Assembly: GCA_036924285.1 (NCBI GenBank) | Contig: JAYKYS010000010.1 | Location: 1,736,001-1,800,000, forward strand | Direction of reading: 5' to 3' | DNA: 64,000 bases | Origin: Asterella californica | Lineage: Eukaryota > Streptophyta > Marchantiopsida > Marchantiales > Aytoniaceae | Part shown: piece by piece, positions 9,866 through 21,941 of the stretch | How positions within the stretch are numbered: the stretch's first letter is position 1 | Layout of the letters: the number at the start of each line of letters is the position of its first letter | Made by a program: the position numbers and the translations under genes | Notes under the pieces: generated by a model | What the model was told of the DNA's origin: nothing | Seen by the model: only the letters and a program-made list of their open reading frames with translations | The model's database searches: none

Positions 9866-11026
9866 ATGGCAGCTCGGGCATTTGCCACAGGCTTGATTGC
9901 AGCCTCTGTCTCCTCAAATGGATTAGGAACGAAGAGGAAAGTGAGCAGCAGAAGCAGCAGTGCTACGAAAAGTTTCAGGCTGCCTCTGCGGATTGTGGCA
10001 GCTGCAAGTGACCAAGGAGTGAGCAGCGATGACGCGCTAGAGGAAACCAAATCGAAGGGAATTTTCAACTTTGTTACGGATAACGAGTCGAGCAAAACAG
10101 CTATTCAGCTGCCCAATACTCCAGCGCAGGATGGAAACCTCGGTCAGATGATCACTGCTATCGAAAACAAGGGCAGAGACTACGGTGCCTATCGGCGTGC
10201 AGGAGAATACAGCTGGTGGGTGCGAATGTTGGGAGACGAATCCTCCAAGAAAGGAACTATTATTCTTTTGCACGGAGCGCCAACGCAGTCTTACAGCTAC
10301 CGAGATGTAATGAAACAGCTTGCTGCCACTGGGTATCAGGTGTATGCCCCAGATTGGTTGGGATATGGGTTCAGTGAAAAGCCACAACCAGGATACGACT
10401 TCAAGTACACAGAGGAAGCTTACCATGAAGAGTTCGACAAGCTACTCGTGCGCCTGAAGGTCGAATCTCCGTTCTATCTTCTCACTCAAGGATTTATCGT
10501 GGGGTCGTATGGTTTGACATGGGCACTGAAGAATCCCAGCCGGGTTAGAAAATTGGCAGTGTTGAATACTCCCCTTACACCCTCAGCCCCTCTACCCAGC
10601 CTATTTCAGCAGCTGAGATTGCCATTGCTTGGTGAATTCACCTGTCAGAATGCTGTGTTGCCCGAGCGGTTCGTGGAAGGAGGCAGTCCTTACGTGCTAG
10701 AACTCGATAACGCGGATGTATATAGGCTACCATACTTAGACAGCAGCGATCCAGGGTTTTCACTGCTGGAGTCAACCAGGAAAGCACCTCTGAAGGATCT
10801 TTCGTCACGAATTGCACAAGGGTTCGCCTCTAAAAGCTGGAAGGTCCCCACAATTGTGGCCTGGGGAGAGGCTGACAAGTATTTGCCTAAGTCGGAAGCT
10901 GAGGAATTTTCCAAGAGTAATCCGGACGTGATTAAGGCCGCTATGCTCAGCGGAGCAGGACATCTACCACAAGAGGACTGGCCTGAGAAGGTTGTAGAAG
11001 CCGTCGCTGGGTTTTTCCAGAAATGA
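9866..11026 (+). CDS. Chloroplast alpha/beta-hydrolase, haloalkane-dehalogenase-like, no nucleophile
   Basis: A single uninterrupted exon encodes 386 aa. Residues 1 to about 47 are rich in Ala, Ser, Arg and Lys without acidic residues, like a plastid transit peptide. The fold signature follows: oxyanion-hole HGAPTQSYSYR (136-146), APDWLGYGFSEKP (161-173), GEFTCQNA, and the acid and His of the triad in AWGEADKYLP (D337) and GAGHLPQED (H366). At the nucleophile elbow the sequence is TQGFIVGSYG, so Gly209 stands where dehalogenases have Asp (Q-D-W) and esterases have Ser. It resembles plant plastid proteins of the AT1G52510 type (recalled, not searched), whose reaction I cannot name. The ATG at 9866 follows a GA-rich leader and is the first that supplies the transit peptide. 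It may be catalytically dead or use other chemistry. Confidence 0.9.
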   Translation: MAARAFATGLIAASVSSNGLGTKRKVSSRSSSATKSFRLPLRIVAAASDQGVSSDDALEETKSKGIFNFVTDNESSKTAIQLPNTPAQDGNLGQMITAIENKGRDYGAYRRAGEYSWWVRMLGDESSKKGTIILLHGAPTQSYSYRDVMKQLAATGYQVYAPDWLGYGFSEKPQPGYDFKYTEEAYHEEFDKLLVRLKVESPFYLLTQGFIVGSYGLTWALKNPSRVRKLAVLNTPLTPSAPLPSLFQQLRLPLLGEFTCQNAVLPERFVEGGSPYVLELDNADVYRLPYLDSSDPGFSLLESTRKAPLKDLSSRIAQGFASKSWKVPTIVAWGEADKYLPKSEAEEFSKSNPDVIKAAMLSGAGHLPQEDWPEKVVEAVAGFFQK

Positions 11027-14000
11027 CCAGAATGAGAACCATGTATGAACTTGTAAGTATGTAATTTTACTCGAATGTGCAGCAATGCTCCTCTTCAGTT
11101 GTACCAGTAGAACCATAGAAGAAATGCTGCGCGTTCTTGGTTGTTGTGTGGCTTAATGCCGGCGGGTTCCATTAGGCAACGGCCTCGTGGTTGCTTGATG
11201 GGTCGGGCCCTCACCCATTCAGGACTGATAACCCCAGGTGGTGGTGTTGGTGGGTGGGTCGTCAGTGTCGTATCGTGGCCTAGAACCGTGTTAAGTAGCC
11301 CCAACAAGCTTTTTGGTAGTGCTCTGGCAGCTTAGGTGCATCTGTGCAGTAAATGCTTCTTTGTAGAAAATTCTGATACTGAAGTCAAACATTTCAAAAG
11401 AATACTGGATGATAAAGTAATATTTTTACGCAAGCTTTTCCTTGTTAGTGAAGGATCGGGACACACACTTGGATGACTGATTCTGCTGTTCCAGCAATCT
11501 GTTGTGGTTGTCCTTCTGGCTCAAAAGAAACAGACGGATGTGATTTGAGAATGAGGGAATTTTTCAGAATGTGCTGAGCTTTATGTGTTCCGAACAACAA
11601 GAAGTTAACTTTAACCTATCGCATCAAAGCTCGGCTGCAGCACAAACACATGACATGACATGCTACGGAAAGTTGATATTTGCCATTTTCTGGAGAACTC
11701 ATTGAACAGATGGGCCCATCAGACTTCAGATCCTCTGTATGGCCATTCAAGTCTATCATTGCGGTACTTACACGACTTTATGGTAAACCCAGAGTGCGAA
11801 GTGTATCACCATTTTCAAGTCAATTGCTGTAAACTTTTCTTGTTTCATTTTGTATGAGAGTTCAAGGCCATTCATTGGCTTCTGGGAAGGATCTGAATAT
11901 GGTCGTTAGGTACAATTGCCTGGCGAGCCTGCTTGTTGAGTACGTACGTCTTATTCCATTCACGTAGATTCTCAGACTCAGCAACTCGGTTGTCTTGAGA
12001 AGAACTGTTGTCTTGATCAACCTCGTTGACTCGTCACAAGTATTATATACAGAAGGTCGAAGAAGTAGTCAGTTTTCAAAGGCTGAATCTCCTCTCGAGT
12101 TAAATAAATGCGGGAACACGAATATCATAGAGAATGGTGATCCATTGGCTACACCTCGACCAGCTACGTAGGTCATGACTGTGTCTAGCTGAGGATGAGG
12201 CATAACGATGGAGTTATGCTTCGTCCTCCTTGTGCTTGAATCACGCCCATCTTTGTTCATTTGTTATCCTCAGTCCGGTATGGTCCCGGTATTACTTCTG
12301 GTTGCTTTCCCGGTTAGCTTCTGTTGTGTTGCGTGATAATCATGTGGAGTGAGAATACTTTATTGGTTGGTGATTCATGTTGGCCGATTTTGAAAGTACA
12401 TACGAGATTGAGAAGGTTCATACGCGGCTCAAGTATATTACTGGAATTGAATAGTCTGTTGCACACTCTGCGTGTACCTTGTGGTAGTTAGGTGTTTCAG
12501 TGCACACCTGCTCAATACCTACAACTGTGTCCGTGACCTTTGTTGGGAGATTTGCTTCTAACTTCTATTTTCTATTTTCTGCTGGGTTGACACTCTAGCT
12601 GTTGTGCTTCTTGTCTCAATTACTACCGATAATAGTTTTCTTCTCGCTTAGGCATCGCATTTATACTTGTATTTTGTCCTACTGCCACCAGGGTACCATC
12701 TTGGAAATGTGCTTCCTCTTGGCCCTGCCTCGGTTATATTCATTCGCTGACTTCTCAAACCAAGTCAGGATACATGTTACCACTCTTCGTTACTCACCTT
12801 CTATTTACATGGGTTCAAACTATTTTGGGGTTACCTTTAAGTCACTGTTTTCTCTGAAAGCTGCTTACCCCGGTATAATATATATTACTGGAATGGAATG
12901 GAATGGAATAGTGGAAGTGGTGAAGGTCAATCAGGCTGAAATATAGAGAAATCCAAGAACCTAACTACTAGTTCAGTTGCAGTAGGATCTGATGCAGCCC
13001 AAAAGGCAGAGGTAGCGGACCAGCAACTCCAGAACACTTCAGTGAACACATCCACGCCTGGATGTCAACTCAAGCTCTGTGAGGTAAGATCGTCCAAGTG
13101 TTGGAAAGAACCCAACAAGCAAACGCATGTGGACAGAGCCATCGGTTCCGTGACTTGTGATGAGGAATCACTTTGTCCAAGTTTGAGTTATGAGTAGCGG
13201 ATATGAAGTAATATAACTTTGATGAGAGAAGTTGATTTGGATTTGCAACGAGCCAGTTGACGAATGGTGTTCTAAACAGCAGAGCATGTTGGAGAAACAT
13301 AACGCAGACTTGTTGTCAAGGAAGGGATAGGTTGCCATCACTCTTTACCGAAGAGAGGCACGTATGCTCTGACACAGAATATATAAGATTACATGACCAG
13401 TTTAACCACTTAGTGATCCAAACTCAGTCAAATGACGACCAGGATCTGTTCTACAACTTGGAAGAGTGGACTACAAGGTTGGTTTGTCAAAATGAGAAAG
13501 CTTTGCCTGGCCGACAATTCACAAGACCTTTTAGATATTGCTCACGGATATACAGGATGCAAAGAACAACAAGGTCGAAAACTACATCAACCATTTCAAC
13601 AGTAAGACCTCTGTGTAGATCAATTATAGGACGGAGCAGGGAGCATGCCCCCTGGCCGGAGAGCGCTAACTTCGTCGATGCTTTCGCCGTATCCTCTGTC
13701 ATGCTGGGGGACCTTAGTCTGCAAACCAAAACGAACGATTGTGGTGGGCGGGAGCCTAGAGGCCAAGAGTCTTCTACGTGCGGGTGGTAGATAATGCACC
13801 CCCCCATGATGGACCTTCAGCGGAGTTTTAGAACGAGTGGCACTTTACTCTAGTATTAACCGACCGTGGGCATACATACTCTAAGCGTTCATTTCGAGGC
13901 CTATCCCTATACGGGACAGCAATCGGCAGAGGGGATTTCCGCCGAAAAGCAGTTCACTGAAAGCAAGAGCAAGGTGCGACTCCGTGCGAAGTGCAACCAC

Positions 14001-14100
14001 CACTTTGAGCTTTCCCGAAAGTTCATTTGACACGCCCTATTACTACCCAAATGCGTGAGAATAGTCTCGCGAGGGCCGGCGCAGCGCAGGGTTGAACGGG
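11027..14100. other. Intergenic region with short unrecognised frames
   Basis: This holds the 3' UTR of the hydrolase gene (from 11027) and about 3 kb with no recognisable gene. A short GGAAT run sits at 12888-12909. The longest frame, 13257-13790, has no family signature and no transit or membrane pattern. The last few hundred bases before 14213 are probably promoter and 5' UTR of the next gene. Confidence 0.5.
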
Positions 14101-14212
14101 TGCATTGAGGGCGGGAAAGTTCGTGAGGGAGAAGTGGTTAACGGTACGACTATATCATATTCGGGTGTCGGTTTTGACGCACCAAGTGTTCGCGCTTTCG
14201 ACTGAGATCTTC

Positions 14213-14785
14213 ATGGGCCGAATACACGATCGAAGCGAAGTGAAGATGCGTGGGAGGGTGCGCATTGAGAGCGATGGGTCTGTCGCTCGTTCAAGTAGCA
14301 AGAGGCGCAAAACTCGACAAGAAAACTTGAAGGCCACGGAAGAACCGAATTCACCTGGTGGCGGGGGAGGAGAACGAACTCCGACGAAGGATAGGAAAGT
14401 TTGGTCGCAAGAGGAAGAGGTGAAACTTGTGAAAGTGTTGCTGGAGCACAAAAGGGAAGGGAAGTCCATCCCGTTGCAGTCCAAGACTGCTCCCTACTGG
14501 ACAGATTTAATACCACTCGTATATCCTGGTGAGAAAGGAGTCGCCCAAAGGCGGCTCTATGACAAGGCGCGCCGGATGCTCCGAAGGTACAATGAGTGCT
14601 TCTTGCTCAAGGAGAAGACGCCCTGGAGAAGCATGCACGAGAAAGCCCTTTTCGATTTCTGGGAGAAGATATTTGTAGATGAGATGGACACGAACAAACC
14701 CGTGCAGGAGACGAAGATAGTAAAGGTCTCGAATGGCAACTCGGTAAAGGTAGTTCAGGCGTCTGATCCTTCCTCTGAGGAAGAA

Positions 14786-14818
<33 letters not shown>

Positions 14819-15421
14819 GAAGAACGGGTTCCCATAGCAAAAAATACACCGAAGGCCGGTCCACCTGCTCAAGTGTCTTCTGGGAGTGAAGAAGAGGAGG
14901 AAGATGATGAGGATGGAAATGACAGTTCTCCCGTAAAGAGACGTTCTGTTCCCGCGGGTCAAAAAGATGCCCGGGTCGAATCAGCTCGTGCTGCCCAAGA
15001 AGAACTGAGGAAGACGGCCTCTCTTCCCAGAGACGATAAGCAGAAAGCGGCGAGTAAATTGGGCTTCAAACAGTCCAGAGGGAGCGAAAAGGAGATGATC
15101 ACGGGGAAGGAGCGGTTGCACGACGTGGAGAATGGACAGAGGAGGTCCAAAGGAAGGGCAGAGCAAGCTCGGTTAGATACAGATATGGTTCGGTCGTTAG
15201 AAGCCGAACTCTTCCAATACGTGCATAATCTACGAAGTGACTGCATGCGAGAATTGGACGAAGTCAGGAGTGAGCTCACTAATCCCGCTCGGCTGCAGTT
15301 GGCGAGGAGACGACAAGAGCTAATTTTGGAAGAATTGTCTCTGCAGGAGAAAGAGCTTGAAATCAGCCAACGGTACTGCCGCTTGCAGAAGGACGCGCTG
15401 AAGCTCCAAAATGCAAGTTAG
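14213..15421 (+). CDS. GeBP/storekeeper-like (DUF573) DNA-binding protein
   Basis: One exon encodes 402 aa from ATG 14213. The same frame is open further upstream, but without an ATG; a second ATG lies at 14246. A basic SSKRRKTR (28-35) could be a nuclear signal. Residues 62-157 match the GeBP/DUF573 DNA-binding domain: KVWSQEEEVKLVKVLLEHK, then YWTDLIPLV, then RRLYDKARRMLRRYNECF, then HEKALFDFWEKIF. Two acidic segments follow (189-205, with ten Asp in a row, and 225-236). A Leu-rich, coiled-coil-like C-terminus (about 327-400, LILEELSLQEKELEISQ region) fits the dimerising C-terminal region of this family. GeBP proteins are plant nuclear regulators linked to cytokinin responses and trichomes; target genes cannot be told from sequence. 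The first ~70 residues and the poly-Asp are unlikely to be conserved. Confidence 0.85.
14785..14816 (+). repeat. (GAC)n microsatellite coding poly-Asp
   Basis: About ten GAC codons in perfect tandem inside the GeBP-like gene encode the Asp run at residues 192-201. Perfect trinucleotide repeats in frame change length without breaking the protein, so this tract is likely polymorphic. Confidence 0.8.
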
Positions 15422-15659
15422 GATCACATCTCTGCACAGCATGAACATGTAGCGATTAGGTTTGACCGAATGTAAACACCGACTTAGGTTTTAGGACTGT
15501 AGGGGAAATGGACCGTTCGGTGGTTTTTGTAAAGACTTAACAGTGACACAATTTTGTAAGTAGCCACCTCTACAGATGGAGTTTTGCATCCACAATTGTA
15601 CTGATGCTTGGGACGTCTTGTTCTATGTGAGAGCAGTATTTAGATGCTTGGCAAGCACG

Positions 15660-15665
15660 AATAAA
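15660..15665 (+). terminator. Candidate polyadenylation signal AATAAA
   Basis: A canonical AATAAA lies 239 bp past the stop of the GeBP-like gene, on the same strand and followed by a T-rich stretch. That is a sensible distance for the 3' end of the mRNA. Plant signals are loose, so other sites may be used. Confidence 0.45.
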
Positions 15666-15699
15666 TTGTTCTCTTTCCAAACAAACAGACCAGAAAAAG

Positions 15700-16849
15700 A
15701 AGAAAGTGCATGAGCAGATTAGAGTTGGTAGCTGTAGTCCTCCAGGTCCTAGTTAGAGCTCAACGAGGACCGCCGGAATTACGCACAGGGATTTATTTCT
15801 GAGGTGGTCAGGAAGTCTTAGAACACTATCTCCGGCAGCTACGTCTATAACAACCATGGCAACTAACGATCATGGTATCAGTCAAGTTACAGAGCGAGAG
15901 CGAGAGCCGGAGTCACAGGTAAAACCGAGCTGGACGTTATGCTTGCTCATGGCGACTACTTGCCTTAGAGGTGCAATTGCTGTGTTAGTTTAGTAAGAGC
16001 TTAGAAGTTCTCCTTACTATTCGACATCCTAGCTGAATGAAAATGTTGTTAGAACTTCGAACCTGCCCGAAACGAAGATTGAGGATCCGTTGATGGTAGA
16101 TTTAATGAAAAACTATGGAGTGTGAGAAGGTCGAACTCCTTATCATGAAGTCAATTACGTTGGATACACTGTCGTAGGCTTGGTTCAAATCTGAGTTGGA
16201 TATTGTTGTTACTAAGACTGACCACTGAACTGGCCACTCAAAATCGTTGGAGGTTAGAGAGACCCTCTGAGCGCACGGATGTGACTTGCAGGTTTCTGCA
16301 GACCAGAGGAGCGTTGGACATCAGATCAAAACTACAGAGGAGGTTTAATTTAGGTCGAGGAATAGTCCATATCCTCTAAGGTGCAAGCTGACAAGAGGAG
16401 ACCATCGCATTCTTAGCGGTCGAGTTGCCAGCATTAGGGCGAAAAATATGCGCACAACATTACTCTCGATGAACTGCACAGATCGTTGACGGTTGAACCA
16501 TGTTACTGTATTGACCTCATTTCAGGGTCCGTCAGTACCATGGATGAACTCTTTAACGAGAGTTCAAAGAAGTTCCAGTATTTGTCCACGAGGCTTTTGC
16601 GATGCATGCTCTTATCACTTTTCTTCTTTCCATTTTAGGTCGAGAATAATGGCTCTGACTATGACGATGGTTCAAATTTCAAAACCTTATAAACATCATA
16701 TAACCTTGTTTAGCATAATTGGCATTAAGGAGGTGAGTCTAAATTTCGTAAAGAAAATTAATAATGAAATAGTACTGCCAATTCAAAAGTACTCCCATAC
16801 AATATCCGCTGTTCTATACCAAGTTCTCACGGCTCTGAACACTCCATAA
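15700..16849. other. Intergenic DNA, nothing recognised
   Basis: No convincing gene. A frame at 16493-16849 is of ordinary chance length and has no domain-like pattern. Confidence 0.5.
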
Positions 16850-17814
16850 TAGGGGGTGTCAAACTTAGCGTCCGTGGGATTATTTATTTTCCTGCGGGCA
16901 ATAGTTATGGGCACGTGTCGTCCGAGTACGGGTACCTCTAGAGGTATTTGCAGAAATAGCTTTTCGGTTTTCGTGATGTTAGTAGGAAATTCTGTTGTAA
17001 GATACATTCAGCAGATAACATCATAATGACGTTGTCAATGATGTTAATGATGTTTATGATATCGATGTCAATGATAATAATGTTGCTAATAATGTTGCTG
17101 ATTATGACATGTACTTACTCATACATGTGCACTTTACATGCATTTAACTAATTTACATGTGTAATGTATGTGTATTTTTTATTTATTTTACAAATAGAAA
17201 TAACCTATTTCGACCTAATTTCTAGGTCAAAACACCATAGGTCGTAGCAACTCGTTTCGATCTAAGAGGTATGTGTTGTTTCGACTTGAAGTGAAAAAAT
17301 AGTTTAAAGAGTACTTTGGCTCAGTGTAGCTTCTTATAGACATCTCAGTTTGTGACTTTTTTGTTTTGTTTGAAACATCACAAGAAAAATTTTTCAAGAC
17401 GATTGAAATCATAGGATTTGGAACTATATTCGAGATGTTGCAAGTGTTCAAAGTTTACTAGTTCTTTTAAGATTATTAAGATTTAAGTGCTTTAAAGTGA
17501 AGTTCTGTTTCAGTCTAGATTTAGGTCGAAATCTAAATGTGTCGACTTCGAAATCTTACACGAGCACATTCAAAAAAATTTAACTCTCGTAAGTACACAA
17601 ACAAGAGAAATAAGAACATGCATTGATTATTCACATCTTTGTCAAGTTTGAATTCAGGCTGGTAACTTAAAAACCCTTCTAAATCTCGCGGGTATGAGTT
17701 TCGGACCGTGAAGAAAAATTACCATTTCATTCGCATTATATATCAGGGTTAAAGAGTTAACGAATATATTCTTTCTCTCATTAGAAATTTTTTTTCTTAA
17801 CTCTGACACCCCTA
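16850..17814. mobile_element. Candidate terminal-inverted-repeat element, hAT-like ends
   Basis: The left end TAGGGGGTGTCAAACTTA and the reverse complement of the right end, TAGGGGTGTCAGAGTTAA, agree at most positions and bound 965 bp of A+T-rich DNA with no transposase frame. Such termini resemble hAT-superfamily ends (YAGGGGTGTCAAACT-like). The 8-bp flanks CTCCATAA and ATAGTGTA do not match as a target-site duplication. Alternatively TGTCA (16857) to TGACA (17804-17808) could be the edges of a solo LTR. Confidence 0.35.
17008..17110 (+). repeat. Degenerate (AATGATGTT)n-like simple repeat
   Basis: An imperfect run of ATGATGTTAATGATGTTTATG-type units, mostly A, T and G, lies within the inverted-repeat-bounded element. 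It is old and interrupted. Confidence 0.6.
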
Positions 17815-20800
17815 ATAGTGTAGTAAGAGCGGATCACTCTTATTTTGAAATAATTTGAAACTCTTATTATGCGATTAGGGTTTATGGAGAACCCTAATCA
17901 CGAGAATAGGGATCTTGAACATGTATTGAAACTCACCACACTCGTCCATTAAGTTGTGATGATTCTCTCGTAACATTTATCAAGCTGGTTAGGACTTGAG
18001 GAGGACTCCGACGCAGATACCATGCTGGTAGGTAGGGAAGGAATCCTTCGAGAAATCGATGACACCGCATGATATGGTGTACGCTAGTGTACAAGAATCG
18101 GTAGAAAAGCCGAAGAAAGATCCATGCTTGTTATTGTTTGTTTTCACGGCTTGTAAGCGAGAGAAGGCTCACCACTGTTATATTTTCAGATTCAAGGTTT
18201 GGAGCAAAGATGATTTAGAAAAGATGCACCAGGGTGAACATTTGTTGCTGCTAGCCAAGGATAAATAAAGCAGAGGAGAAGGGAAACAAACTTCTTTCTT
18301 TGGAGGAAGGCATGGACACGATTACAGTCACAAGCAGGAGGTAAGGCTATGGTAGCCTAGGATTACGTGACCCTCAGGATCGAGAATTTCCACGGACTAT
18401 TAGTTACTAAGTTTTGTTGCATCATGGGCTGATTAATTAGCTTATTCTTGAAGTGCCTAGACTTTCGCTTGGTGCGTAGTCCTTTTGGTGCTTGCTCAAA
18501 GAGCAGAGGTTGATACACAAGTGAGCACGAGCAAGAGAAACACCGATCATGATTCTAGACTTCGATGCTTCAAGTTTGATGAAGACACAATTCAGGTTTA
18601 GCTCCAAGTCATGCATGACACTTGGATGCACATCGCTGCAAGTTTAAGGTAGCCTTAATGAATTTCAACTCCGAACTTCAGTCAAGCTACGAGGTGCGCA
18701 TGTTTCTGTTGTCCAAGCAAGCTTTCTTATTTTCTTGTGCATTTGCCGTCATACCTGATATCTTGTGCGTTAACTCCATGTATCTCGTGTGAACAAGTTA
18801 TATGCGTTCAAGAGTATGTGATTCCTCCTCAACTCTTTCTACTCTCAATCAGCTTTCAGCGTGCCTTTGCAGATCATCCTGCCTATCATATCGTCACTTC
18901 TACTCCAAAACTTGCTTCTGATTCAACTCACTCTCCTTTACTGAGCTGATTTTAATATCCAAGTTTGCAGATCATGCTGCCTATATTACTGTCCCTTAAA
19001 GACGAAATGGCCAAAATTACATGACCAGCTAATGAACGGTGAACGGTCCATGTCTCTCTGTAGTACTCAGTTGAGATGAACTCCGGGTTTGCAAGTCATC
19101 CTTAATCTATGCTTGACACTCAGTTAACAACCAGGAGCTGGGTAAAGTACCGGCAGGCTTTTTAGGTTTGATTTTTTTTTAAGCCCCTTTTTGCAGTGAG
19201 GCTTGTCTGCTACCGTGTGCTGCTACCTTTGCACAGCATGAGTCGCCCCGGCCAGAGGATTCGACCCCACCCCGCTCGGGCTACAGACGGATGGGGTTGT
19301 CAACAAGCACTACAAGCTAAGGTACGATAGCAGATTCACTGCCAGTCTGCGTTGTTGTAGTAAACTTTTATCAGAAGTTTGCAAATGATGCTGGCTTTGT
19401 GTCTGACAATTCACTCCGGTCTGACAAGTGTGTAACCCCAGGAGCGTCATGGCACCAGATTCATTCATTTTCTCTCTCGGGCTATATTCTGACTTCACGA
19501 GTCACGAGCACTGGAAGGGAACTCGAAGACGCTGCTGTAACTTTCTGGTAAGACTTGGAGATCCAATCATATTGTGTTGACTCTAGTGCTGCATCTCAAG
19601 ACTGTACTCCTTGATAGATATGCTGTCTGGTCCGTTATGGTTTGACAGAAAACAGCCGGTCGAGCCAAGCAGATAGAGGGCAAGTGAATGAAACACTTTA
19701 AGGATGACCAGGTATTTTGGAAAAGGGATCATGTACTAAGAATCTGGAGCAAGGGGGTGACAGTAACTTCCTAAGGCTCAATGAACCCCAGCGAGTAAAT
19801 AAGAACAAGGATATTCCATGATATTTCTCTGACGGAAGAGGAAATCACCAGTACCTTACCTTACTGCCATCTGTATTCGCGCATCACATACGCGATTAAC
19901 GTTTTTTTAACTATCGATAACTGGTCTTACTGTCAGTAGTAAAGGTTTCCCAGAGAATCACGAAACACGGCCTAATCTTTCTGACAGTTCTAATTTACTG
20001 TTAAAATATTCGTAGTTCAATTTACAGAATACTTAAGTCAAGTCTTTTTGAAAGTCTCTTTCATGATATTAACATCGTCTTTGCATAATAAATCACCCGG
20101 TTGTAGTTAGCATCAAACATTAAATAATTAGATATCCGAGGGATACAATGGGCAAACCAAGTCGCGATATTAGTTATTTATAATACGATTTAATGAGAGA
20201 TTACATTCGTGGCTTATAGTGCTTTTCGTCTCTTTACATTTTTAACCATCTTAGAAAATATTCTTGAAAAGTGAATCAGAGCAAATCTTCTTTTTTCAGA
20301 ATATATGTTTTATTGAAAAGAAAAATAGAATTTATTCTAGAACAAGAGCAACTTATGTTTATAATTTGTAGTTCTATTTTTCATTTCTTGTTTTTGAAAT
20401 GTCATTCTATTGACAAATATAAAATTAAGTTTTATTTGTCTGTTCTCCTTGAACTGTTTAGAATATAAAATAAACTTAGTTTTTAAATTATATTTTTCGG
20501 TTTAGTTCAAAAATTGGAAAATAACATAACGTTTTATAACATTGTTGTTTAGGTCACTATAACCTAATTTTCATCTGAATGGAATTATCTTTTATGTCAC
20601 TGTAATCTTTTCTTCTTCCAAAGCGGACTATTATTCCATGCTTATTATTCATACTCCATTACTATCATTTTCCAAAATCGGTAAACAACATTTTACATGA
20701 GACTTTGGTTTTAAAAGTCAGAAATACTTTATATGAAACTCCGAGAGACTGTGACAAACATTCCTTCTATTTTTTGGAAGAATCGAACATCGATTCAACT

Positions 20801-20930
20801 AACATTAAGAAATCATGAAAATGAAAAAACAATATAATATATACTTGAAATTTGGATTGACAGTATTCCAATAATTAATTTACTTTTGTGCGAAAAATAA
20901 GAAAAGGCAGTATGATATCAGTTCCGGGGA
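17815..20930. other. Intergenic DNA without recognisable gene
   Basis: About 3 kb with only chance-length frames. A weakly repeated theme, TTTGCAGATCAT.CTGCCTAT, appears near 18866 and 18965, with looser versions near 19090 and 19378. This suggests a very old tandem array. The segment 19860-20900 is strongly A+T-rich. Confidence 0.5.
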
Positions 20931-21159
20931 TTCTGGCACGTCCCGTAACTTCAGTAGTAGCTTCGTGACTGCTATGTTTCAGCAGACTATGCCTGAGGAA
21001 ACTGATCTCTCACAGACAGGATGACGGGCATTGCGCCTGTCAACCCTTCAACCGTCTTTTCCTCTCAGTCAGAGCAGACTCCAGGTTCCACGGACTCAAA
21101 AAGCAAAAGTAGTACAACTCACACACTTCTGCTAATTGCCGTTCCCTTTATAGAACCCG

Positions 21160-21175
21160 GTCAGCTGACCGGATC
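21160..21175. repeat. 16-bp perfect palindrome
   Basis: CCGGTCAGCTGACCGG is a perfect self-complementary sequence. It lies about 90 bp left of the longer palindrome at 21265-21292. Confidence 0.7.
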
Positions 21176-21264
21176 TTGAAGATATCTTCGTCCGGATTCT
21201 TTGGAACCCTGCGATGAGCTACCCTCACGAGTAACTACTGCAGTTAAACCACAAGTACTGCTAT

Positions 21265-21292
21265 ATTAGCGGTGGGGATCCCCACCGCTAAT
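21265..21292. repeat. 28-bp perfect palindrome
   Basis: The arm ATTAGCGGTGGGGA is followed immediately by its exact reverse complement TCCCCACCGCTAAT, with no loop. The region around it (about 20930-21680) also holds a separated inverted pair, CTCTCAGTCAGAG near 21062 and CTCTGACTGAGAG near 21646. The palindrome may therefore sit inside a decayed inverted-repeat element. Confidence 0.75.
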
Positions 21293-21941
21293 CATTTTAA
21301 ACCTTTGCTAAGTGAGTTCAGCACGGGCGAGGGCCTCTGAGAGATTTGCGCAACGGAGTTACCAATGCAGTATAGTCTCAAACACTGTGATCTTGGTAGC
21401 AAAATGAGCAGAAAAAGAAGAGCTTCAAAATGAGCCCATGCTGAGCTCAGGAGGACTACGGATGACTTCAAAATTATCAAGTGAATCTCGGATCACTGAG
21501 AACCACAGAAATAGAATATTCTGAATTTTGAATTTTGAAATGTTCTCCTATCCAGCATATTTTGTTATTATCACTTACCCTCGCGTTACTATGAACCAAT
21601 TGCTCTTTTGAGACAAGGAGCTCCACAGAGACCTTGGCCTCCCGCACTCTGACTGAGAGAAAAAAAGCAGCTACAGTGAAAAGAGTCCGCCGCGTGGGAA
21701 GTGAAGGCTTTTATACCCCTACTAGTGGTTTAATTTTTTGAATTTACTCTTTTAAAATATGTTCTCACCATGGATTTTTTTGTTCTTAGCACGGATTACA
21801 CAACCAGTTGCAATACCCGCTGACGAGTGCCCAGGCCGCCTATGGGAACCAGTAGGTAGAGTTCACAACCTGACTGCTGAATCCTCACAAGCTAATTTTA
21901 GCTTGGTTGCTTGGGTCTTTCTTTTCATTCTTACTTAAGAT

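Noticed and set aside
13257..13790. 177-codon plus-strand frame
   Set aside because: No family signature, no hydrophobic core or repeat pattern, and an overlapping minus-strand frame of similar quality.
21443..21454. Similarity to miR390 (GAGCTCAGGAGG)
   Set aside because: The match stops after about 12 bases and there is no precursor hairpin; short matches like this occur by chance.
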